This document shows positions 58,573 to 64,000 of a stretch of DNA of 64,000 nucleotides, one piece after another. The position numbers and the translations under genes were made by a program. Numbering within the stretch: position 1 is the first letter of the stretch; each line of letters starts with the position of its first letter. Under the pieces are notes generated by a model. That model did not search any database. It saw only the letters and a program-made list of their open reading frames with translations, and was not told where the DNA came from. The stretch is from SIAJ01 sp963773845 (GTDB taxonomy: Bacteria; Planctomycetota; Planctomycetia; Gemmatales; Gemmataceae), in contig CAVZCU010000012.1 of the NCBI GenBank assembly GCA_963773845.1, positions 1,550,001-1,614,000 on the forward strand, written 5' to 3'.

Positions 58573-59256
58573 TCAACGGTGGCACATCGAACAACTCGTC
58601 AACGCGTGGGGATCACGAATATTGAGCTTGTTGTGCGCCTTGATTTCGTCCGTGGTCCATGGCTTGCCGGACTTGGGATTGGGCGATGTTTCCCGCCGCC
58701 AGACCATGCTGAATACTTCTTCCTTCGGTCGCAAATTGGGCCCCGGATTGCGATGGCACTTGAGGCACCACTCCATCAAGAGTGGCTTGTCCTGGAAGGT
58801 CAGGGACATCTTGTCCACCTCGCCGTGGCAGGAGTAGCAGCCGACGCCTTTGGCGATGTGAATCGAGTGATTGAAATAGACGTAGTCCGGCAGGTTGTGG
58901 ACGCGTTCCCACGGGATGGACTTGTTGAGCTTGTAGCTTTCGCGAACGACTCCCAGCATCTCGGAGCCGGCCCACATTTGCTGATGGCAATTCATGCACG
59001 TCTTCGTTGGCGGGATGCCGGCGAAGGATGACGTTTCCACGGACGTGTGGCAGTAACGACAATCCAGGCCCAGTTCGCCAACGTGATGCTTGTGACTGAA
59101 CGGGACCGGCTGATCAATCACCTCGCGTTCGCCGGTGATATATCCGGACCGGTAGATAATGGTTCCGCCGAGGACCGAGCCGGCAAACAGGAGCGGTAGG
59201 CCGAATACGGTGATCCGGGCGACCGAATTCATGCTGCGGTCGAAAACCTGCGCCAT
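58573..59256 (-). CDS. actA: Alternative complex III pentaheme cytochrome ActA
   Basis: ActA is the pentaheme cytochrome c subunit of alternative complex III, 227 residues. It starts at ATG 59256 with one membrane anchor (RITVFGLPLLFAGSVLGGTII) and carries five CxxCH sites: CRYCH, CMNCH, CYSCH, CLKCH and CSMCH. The last lies six residues before the end (TSCSMCHR). The order actA-actB-actC-actD-actE-actF is the standard operon layout. No frame break is present. The spacer to actB is pure heptamer repeat. It heads the operon, preceded by a small membrane protein gene. Confidence 0.93.
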   Translation of the reverse strand: MAQVFDRSMNSVARITVFGLPLLFAGSVLGGTIIYRSGYITGEREVIDQPVPFSHKHHVGELGLDCRYCHTSVETSSFAGIPPTKTCMNCHQQMWAGSEMLGVVRESYKLNKSIPWERVHNLPDYVYFNHSIHIAKGVGCYSCHGEVDKMSLTFQDKPLLMEWCLKCHRNPGPNLRPKEEVFSMVWRRETSPNPKSGKPWTTDEIKAHNKLNIRDPHALTSCSMCHR

Positions 59257-59320
59257 CGGCTACATCCTTCGTGGCGATCAAAACGACGACTCGGGCGCCG
59301 GCCGCGTCGCCGGGTCACTC

Positions 59321-59686
59321 TCAGGACCACCGAACGAAAATCAATTCGGAAAGCTTGGTGCAAAGAAGGGCGGTCGTAATGGCTGTTCCGGATAGGGCAA
59401 TAGCTCCCAGCGCATAGTAGAGTCCGCGGACCGGCGAACGAACACCGAGGGCGATACTCGAAAAGGCCAGTATCGTCGCGGCGCTGGCAAGCAGGATTCC
59501 ATATGGAATCCACCAGAACACAATCATTGAGAAGAAGCTCATTCCGAATGAGGCGACCGCCAGCCCCCGAACGGGAGCTGGCAACTCATGCACCTCAATC
59601 ATGGCCGATTCGGGGCCTTTCATGCCGGTCGTCTCCAGTCCGCACATCATGGCGAACGGTTGGCGAAGCAAAATCGAAGCCGACAA
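59321..59686 (-). CDS. Small membrane protein upstream of actA
   Basis: A protein of up to 121 residues with about three membrane helices: LAVASFGMSFFSMIVFWWIP, YGILLASAATILAFSSIALG and YALGAIALSGTAITTALLC. The spacing resembles the DUF4190 type, a small helical hairpin module found in many planctomycete proteins. The start is uncertain: 59686, 59650 (MMCGLETTG) or 59602 (MIEVHELPAP). It ends 64 bases before actA and may be co-transcribed. It has no metal or heme motif. Confidence 0.6.
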   Translation of the reverse strand: MSASILLRQPFAMMCGLETTGMKGPESAMIEVHELPAPVRGLAVASFGMSFFSMIVFWWIPYGILLASAATILAFSSIALGVRSPVRGLYYALGAIALSGTAITTALLCTKLSELIFVRWS

Positions 59687-60088
59687 AGCGAGTGGCGTTG
59701 TCGTATTGTCGGCGGCGCTTGCGAGCCGGCCAGTGGTTCAGCAACAAAAAAACTGAAAAGCACGACCAGAAAGCGAGCGCGCACGATCAGTTCCTCAGTC
59801 CTGGGAAACACAATGGCGATTGATCACCAGAAGTGAGAATAATTCGGTGTCAATTACAGTGGAGTAGGGGTTGGGAACTCGAAGAATGGGTCCAAGCGAT
59901 CGGTAAAGAGAAACGCCGATCGACTGATGGTTTGCATCCCAACCCACGCTTTTTTCCGCTATTCGCCCAGATTCGCATTCGGAGGAACTTGAGCGCAAAT
60001 CTCGAAAATGTCCACGTCCGATCGGTAGAACGCCGGACGATGAATGGTGCCAACGCAAGCCGGCGATCAGAAAGCACTGGAGAAAACC
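59687..60088. other. Divergent intergenic region
   Basis: No gene is supported in these 402 bases. They separate the minus-strand respiratory operon from a plus-strand secreted protein and should hold both promoters. The only clear signal is GGAG at 60079-60082 before the secreted protein start. Confidence 0.5.
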
Positions 60089-60379
60089 ATGAGAGCAACC
60101 CTCCTCAGCATCGCTTGTCTCGCCGGCTTGGGTTTGTCCGCAACCTCAGCGAAAGCAGGGACTTTTGATATCGTTGTTCGCTTTCCATCGTGGGGTTATA
60201 CCTACGTCAGTCCGTATCCGGCATACTACCCGCCGATCTACGCTCCGCTCTACCAGCCGGTCATCCAAACTCCAATCATCGTAGCGCCGCGAACGTACTT
60301 CCCCGGTGTGGGCTACCCCGGTTATTATCGCCACCATCCGCTACCGGTCATTCCGCACGGGCACCGACACCATCGATAA
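60089..60379 (+). CDS. Small secreted Tyr/Pro-rich protein
   Basis: A 96-residue exported protein, signal peptide MRATLLSIACLAGLGLSATS with cleavage near AKA. The mature part is very rich in Tyr, Pro and His: YVSPYPAYYPPIYAPLYQP, then GYPGYYRHHPLP and HGHRHHR. Such proteins can form surface fibrils, bind metal or act as envelope glue; none of this is proven. GGAG six bases before ATG 60089 supports the start. It has no family match that I recognise. It converges with hemF across a hairpin. Confidence 0.75.
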   Translation: MRATLLSIACLAGLGLSATSAKAGTFDIVVRFPSWGYTYVSPYPAYYPPIYAPLYQPVIQTPIIVAPRTYFPGVGYPGYYRHHPLPVIPHGHRHHR

Positions 60380-60395
60380 CCTGGCCTCTGATTGA

Positions 60396-60443
60396 TTTCG
60401 CCAGGATTGCTCTTCGCCTACTCCGAGAAGCATCCTGGCGAAA
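60396..60443. repeat. Inverted repeat between convergent genes
   Basis: TTTCGCCAGGAT (60396-60407) and ATCCTGGCGAAA (60432-60443) are perfect reverse complements, and the stem extends inward with a one-base bulge (TGCT/AGCA). It lies between the ends of the secreted protein gene and hemF. It has A-rich flanks on the wrong side for a classical terminator, but could still act in both directions. Confidence 0.6.
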
Positions 60444-60459
60444 AACAGCTGCATGGCAT

Positions 60460-61356
60460 TCACATCTCCGCCCAGTTTTTCGGCTTCAACCAATAATCGG
60501 TCAACTCCGCCTCCTTAGTGCCAACATCCGGGTGATAGTCGTACCAGTAGCGAACGGTCGGCGGCAACGACATGAGAATCGACTCCACCCGGCCGCCGGT
60601 CTTGAGACCGAAGACCGTTCCCCGGTCGTAGAGCAAATTGAACTCCACGTATCGACCACGGCGATATTCCTGAAACTGACGTTCGCGATGGCCGAAGGAC
60701 GTTGTTTTGCGCCGGTCCACGATTGGCAGGTAACTCGATAGGAACGCATCCGCGGCATCTTGAACAAACGCGAACCAGGGGTTCATGTCTCCCGATTTGT
60801 AATCAAAGAAGATCCCGCCCACTCCGCGGGCCTCCTGGCGATGCGGCAAAAAGAAGTACTCGTCGCAGGCGCTCTTCATCTCGGCATAACTCACCAACGG
60901 TTCGTGTTTGTCGCAAACGGTCTTCCACGTCTTGTGAAAATGAACCACGTCTTCGAGCACGGGATAATACGGGGTCAAATCGGCCCCGCCGCCAAACCAC
61001 CAGTGGTCTCCCTTGGTGAGATAACGAAAGTTCGCATGCACGGTCGGAACATGCGGATTCCGCGGATGCAGCACCAATGAAACTCCGGTGGCGGTGAAGC
61101 GACCACCCTCGCCGGGAATCTGCTTGGCAAACTCCGGCGACATTTCGCCGAACACTTCCGAGAAATTGACTCCCGCCTTCTCGAATACATTTCCCTCAAC
61201 CAAAACACGCGACCGGCCGCCGCCCCCTCCCTCTCGATCCCACGAATCTTCGCGGAACTGACCGCCCCCGTCCGCCGTTTCAAGCCCGGCGCAGATTCGG
61301 TCTTGGAGTCCCCGGAAGAAGTCGGTTGCGGCGATATGAAGTTGTGCGGCTTTCAT
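60460..61356 (-). CDS. hemF: Aerobic coproporphyrinogen III oxidase
   Basis: The oxygen-dependent HemF, which decarboxylates coproporphyrinogen III to protoporphyrinogen IX in heme synthesis. It is 298 residues, normal length. The family signatures are VNFSEVFGEMSPEFAKQ, SLVLHPRNPHVPTVHANFRY, WWFGGGADLTPYYP, RGVGGIFFDYKS and GRYVEFNLLYDRGTVFGLKT. The start at 61356 (MKAAQLHIAATDFFRGLQD) fits the family. An upstream respiratory operon needs heme c and a, so the neighbourhood is fitting. It converges with the Tyr-rich protein gene. Confidence 0.97.
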   Translation of the reverse strand: MKAAQLHIAATDFFRGLQDRICAGLETADGGGQFREDSWDREGGGGGRSRVLVEGNVFEKAGVNFSEVFGEMSPEFAKQIPGEGGRFTATGVSLVLHPRNPHVPTVHANFRYLTKGDHWWFGGGADLTPYYPVLEDVVHFHKTWKTVCDKHEPLVSYAEMKSACDEYFFLPHRQEARGVGGIFFDYKSGDMNPWFAFVQDAADAFLSSYLPIVDRRKTTSFGHRERQFQEYRRGRYVEFNLLYDRGTVFGLKTGGRVESILMSLPPTVRYWYDYHPDVGTKEAELTDYWLKPKNWAEM

Positions 61357-61405
61357 GGCAGGATTTCCGCAAGAATCAGGCCGGGCTTAGGCTAACATAG
61401 TCCCT

Positions 61406-61993
61406 ATGGAAGCAATGACGGCTGAAATGATCCTCGACCGTATGGAGCGAGCCGTGATAAAGGTCCGCGAACGCTTGATTCGTGCGACCGCGGCTCTTGA
61501 CGCGGCGGGCGTACCCTATGCGGTCATCGGCGGCAACGCGGTCGGTGTTTGGGTGGCGCGCGTAGACGAGACGGCCGTACGGAACACGCAAGACGTCGAC
61601 ATCTTGATTCGCCGGCCAGATCTACCCGCGGCGAAGGCCGCTTTGGAGTCCGCAGGTTTTGTCTACCGGCATGCGGCCAGTATCGATATGTTTCTGGATG
61701 GCGAGCATGCGAAAGCTCGTGACGCGATACACGTCGTTTTCGCCAAGGAGAAGGTGCGAAAGGAATACACCGAGCCGGCGCCGGATGTTGAGCCGCACGA
61801 CCTGGCCCCGCCCTTTCGGGTCTTGGCCCTCGAGTCGCTCGTGCGGATGAAGCTCACATCCAATCGCGACAAGGATCGAACGCACATTCGCGACTTGATA
61901 GGAGTCGGCTTGATCGATGACACCTGGCCCGATCGCTTGCCCGGCGAATTGGCCGAACGGCTGCGACAGATTCTCGCCACTCCAGAAGGATAA
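61406..61993 (+). CDS. Nucleotidyltransferase-like protein
   Basis: A 195-residue protein with the nucleotidyltransferase fold of the AbiEii/DUF6036 group. The core is VPYAVIGGNAVGVWVARVDE followed by RNTQDVDILIRRPDLP, with the GG and the D-x-D catalytic motif. A later LESLVRMKLTSNRDKDRTHI is the usual helix. Such proteins may be toxin-type nucleotidyltransferases, but no antitoxin is adjacent, so it could be a stand-alone enzyme. The start at 61406 (MEAMTAEMILDRMERA) may be two codons late or early. It is divergent from hemF with 49 bases between. Confidence 0.82.
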   Translation: MEAMTAEMILDRMERAVIKVRERLIRATAALDAAGVPYAVIGGNAVGVWVARVDETAVRNTQDVDILIRRPDLPAAKAALESAGFVYRHAASIDMFLDGEHAKARDAIHVVFAKEKVRKEYTEPAPDVEPHDLAPPFRVLALESLVRMKLTSNRDKDRTHIRDLIGVGLIDDTWPDRLPGELAERLRQILATPEG

Positions 61994-62025
61994 CCGACAA
62001 ACCATTAGCTACTTAGAGGTGCAAC

Positions 62026-63690
62026 ATGTTTCGCCTGCTGAGCGCCCTTCCCGCGATTTTGCTGTTAGCTGCGGCGCCAATTTCGGCCGCTCCACGGCCG
62101 GACGACAAGCCCACTGGTCCGCACATCGTCGGTCAGGCCAAGTCGTTCAACGACTTGCTCGACATGGTCAAGACCCTGGTCAAGAACGTCGGCGGCGCCG
62201 AGATCTACAAAGAATTCGAAGCGCACGCTTTGCCCAATCTCGATCCCAAGAAACTCCCCGGTATCGATCCGAAGCGTCCGTTCGGGTTCTACGGCAAAGT
62301 CGACAGCAAGTTGCCGAATTGCCGCGGCGTGCTACTCATCCCCGTCACGAGCGAAAAAGCATTCATCGACATGCTCGATCAGGTTGGCATCAAGACCGTG
62401 AAGGGCAAAGAGGCGGGCACATTCGACGTCGTCGTCCCGCCCGACTTCCCAATTCCCGTTTCAATGCGAGTTTACAAGCAATATGCCTATATCGCACTCG
62501 GCGGATTCGACATCATCGACTCCAAGGTGATCCTGGATCCCAGGGATGTGATTTACGAGAAGGAAAAGGCCGCGGCGTTTCTTTCCGTTCACCTCGATCG
62601 AATCCCGTCCGATGCCAAGAAGGCGCTGATCGGCATCGCCCGCGACCAGTTGGACAACTTGAAGGAAATGATCCCCGAGCCCGGACTGAAGGACGCGTTT
62701 CAGTCGGCGGAGAACCTCAGCCTTCGCTGGTTGAAGCTCCTGTTCGAAGAAGGCAAGGAGATCGCGATCCGGATCGATGCCGACACCAAGACCGGCGATG
62801 TGTTTGCCGACCTGACAGTCGAGGGTATGAGCAAATCATCGCTTGCCGAGACGTTCGCGAGTCGCAAGCCAACCAAAAACGCGTTCGCGAGCCTGACCGG
62901 TGACGACTACGTGATCCGGGTATGCGCGACCGCCCCGCTGTTTGCCGACGAGGTCAAGGAAGGGCTGGCCAAACTGATCGATTGGGGCAGCAAGGAAATC
63001 GTCTTGAATGTCAGCCGCGGCAATCCACCGCCGGAGGTTCCCAAACTGATCGAGGCAGCGTTCCAGTCGCTCAAGGCGACGGTCAAATCCGGCGACATGG
63101 ACCTCGCCGCCGCCCTTCGCGGGCCTAACAAGGACGGCTTCTACACCGCGGTCGGCGCCGTCCATTGCAAGGAGGGGGCCCAGCTCGAAAAGGCGATTCG
63201 CAATGTCGTCAAAGTCTTGCCTGAGCGCGAACAAGGGTTGTTCAAGTTTGATGCCGGCAAGATCGGCGACCTTGCCGTCCACGAAATCGACATGTCGAGC
63301 GAGGCCGGCGATGTAGTCCAGAAGGTCTTTGGCAAAGGACAAAAGGCGTACTTTGCGTTTGGCAAGAACGCCCTTTACGCCTCCTACGGCCCGGACGGGA
63401 TGAAATTGCTCAAGGAAGCGATCGCCGCCAAACCCGGCCCGATGGCCTCGTTCGACAACAGCAGCAACGGCAAGAAGCTGATTGAATTGGTCAAGCGAAT
63501 CATGCCCGAAGGGGGTGGTGCTGGGATTAATTTGAGTTGGATGGAAATGATGACGGGCGCGATGCGCGTGACCGTCACTGGCGGGGACAAGCTCCACATC
63601 CGCATCAGCAACAACATCGGCATGGCGATGTACTGGTTTTCGGCCCGAAGCGTCGGAGCCGCACAACCGGTGCCGCCGGTTGCGAAGTAA
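62026..63690 (+). CDS. Large secreted hypothetical protein
   Basis: A 554-residue exported protein with a signal peptide (MFRLLSALPAILLLAAAPISA). The body has repeated segments of the pattern DLLDMVKTLVKNVGG, FGFYGKVDSKLPNCRGVL, and two similar halves (GNDDYVIRV-like ASLTGDDYVIRVCATAPLFA and KTVKGKEAGTFDV), suggesting two related domains. I recognise no named family; similar proteins occur in Gemmata-like genomes. No catalytic motif is seen. It has a good start context 32 bases after the nucleotidyltransferase-like gene. The role might be surface binding or a porin-like partner, which is speculation. Confidence 0.7.
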   Translation: MFRLLSALPAILLLAAAPISAAPRPDDKPTGPHIVGQAKSFNDLLDMVKTLVKNVGGAEIYKEFEAHALPNLDPKKLPGIDPKRPFGFYGKVDSKLPNCRGVLLIPVTSEKAFIDMLDQVGIKTVKGKEAGTFDVVVPPDFPIPVSMRVYKQYAYIALGGFDIIDSKVILDPRDVIYEKEKAAAFLSVHLDRIPSDAKKALIGIARDQLDNLKEMIPEPGLKDAFQSAENLSLRWLKLLFEEGKEIAIRIDADTKTGDVFADLTVEGMSKSSLAETFASRKPTKNAFASLTGDDYVIRVCATAPLFADEVKEGLAKLIDWGSKEIVLNVSRGNPPPEVPKLIEAAFQSLKATVKSGDMDLAAALRGPNKDGFYTAVGAVHCKEGAQLEKAIRNVVKVLPEREQGLFKFDAGKIGDLAVHEIDMSSEAGDVVQKVFGKGQKAYFAFGKNALYASYGPDGMKLLKEAIAAKPGPMASFDNSSNGKKLIELVKRIMPEGGGAGINLSWMEMMTGAMRVTVTGGDKLHIRISNNIGMAMYWFSARSVGAAQPVPPVAK

Positions 63691-63728
63691 TCGCCTTGGG
63701 ATGCGTGGTCCATCGATTGAACGCTTGC

Positions 63729-64000
63729 ATGTCGCCACGCTTCCTACTCCTTTCGGACATCTTCCCTCCCAAAACCGGCGGCAGCGGCCGCTGGTTTTGG
63801 GAAATCTATTCGCGACTTCCACGCGAGCAGGTTCTCGTGGCTGCCGGTGACGAACCGCGGGCCGCCGATTTCGATCGGACGCACGACCTGGCAATTGTGC
63901 GCCTGCCGCTGGAAATGCGGACGCGCGGCTTGCGGCCCTTTGTCAATCTGAAGAAGTATCTGTCGCTCGCCTGGCAGATTCGTCGACTTGCCAAACGGGA
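63729..64000 (+). CDS. Glycosyltransferase family 4 N-terminus, runs off the window
   Basis: A frame open to the right edge begins at ATG 63729. It reads MSPRFLLLSDIFPPKTGGSG, RWFWEIYSRLPREQVLVAAG and LGRLP-like RLPLEMRTRGLRPFVNLKKY. The opening with a glycine-rich acceptor site (FPPKTGGSGRW) is the N-terminal half of a GT-B glycosyltransferase. The C-terminal nucleotide-sugar domain must lie beyond the window. No Shine-Dalgarno sequence is evident. It lies 38 bases after the secreted protein gene. Confidence 0.82.
   Translation, partial: MSPRFLLLSDIFPPKTGGSGRWFWEIYSRLPREQVLVAAGDEPRAADFDRTHDLAIVRLPLEMRTRGLRPFVNLKKYLSLAWQIRRLAKR

Noticed and set aside
60396..60443. Classical rho-independent terminator
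   Set aside because: The stem is good but T-runs lie on the wrong side for both converging genes, so it is listed as an inverted repeat.
61406..61993. AbiEii-type toxin of a toxin-antitoxin pair
   Set aside because: The fold is similar, but no AbiEi antitoxin lies next to it, so only a nucleotidyltransferase-like call is made.
1..64000. tRNA, rRNA or tmRNA genes
   Set aside because: No cloverleaf with a GGTTCGA-type T-loop, no rRNA landmark and no tmRNA tag frame was found by eye.

Overview
The window looks like a chromosomal stretch of a planctomycete, most likely a Gemmata-like member of the Gemmataceae. The signs are GC-rich DNA, two TIGR03067-type secreted proteins, large PVC-type dehydrogenase/HEAT/cytochrome c proteins, secreted PQQ-type propellers and SGNH hydrolases, a Ser/Thr kinase with a planctomycete-style layout, and an alternative complex III plus caa3-type oxidase operon. 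No tRNA, rRNA, CRISPR array, complete insertion sequence or phage was seen.

Layout. 0.5-2.3 kb: a DUF2892 membrane protein and a secreted TPR-like protein. 2.3-10.3 kb (minus): one membrane-fusion lipoprotein and two RND permeases. 10.6-15.3 kb (minus): a PVC heme-binding dehydrogenase, a small protein and a GT4 glycosyltransferase. 15.7-22.4 kb: a double protease-TPR protein, an SGNH hydrolase, a family-4 uracil-DNA glycosylase, and a kinase/pseudo-receiver divergent from an FHA-STAS protein. 22.6-24.7 kb: the housekeeping run secG-yicC-gmk-rpoZ. 24.7-31.3 kb: a membrane protein, an SGNH hydrolase, a HEPN protein with a small partner, a propeller and a POT peptide transporter. 31.6-44 kb: a 1449-residue ThuA/propeller/HEAT/cytochrome fusion, eno, a PLP enzyme, small secreted proteins, an S9 peptidase fragment joined to an orphan HTH gene, another propeller and an isochorismatase-like hydrolase. 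44-59.7 kb (minus): actABCDEF, a membrane-anchored protein, sco, coxBAC, subunit IV and a diheme cytochrome. 60-64 kb: a small secreted protein, hemF, a nucleotidyltransferase-like protein, a secreted protein and the start of a glycosyltransferase.

Function. The 44-59 kb operon encodes a complete aerobic electron chain. Alternative complex III oxidises quinol, electrons pass through cytochromes c to a CuA/heme-copper oxidase, and Sco delivers copper. hemF nearby makes heme precursors. The rest is envelope and export work plus core information genes.

Two patterns stand out. First, about 40 reading-frame breaks fall almost entirely in 0.9-13.7 kb and 46-58.3 kb, and the net frame change of every gene sums correctly when single small indels are assumed. 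Most are probably sequence errors, so the broken genes are annotated over their full span. Second, several spacers consist of degenerate tandem 7- or 8-mers. In two cases these end exactly at a start codon (eno and actB), and in a third they are translated as the signal peptide of a cytochrome. Many perfect palindromes also sit in spacers. Coordinates, motifs and frames were read by eye; no database search was run.
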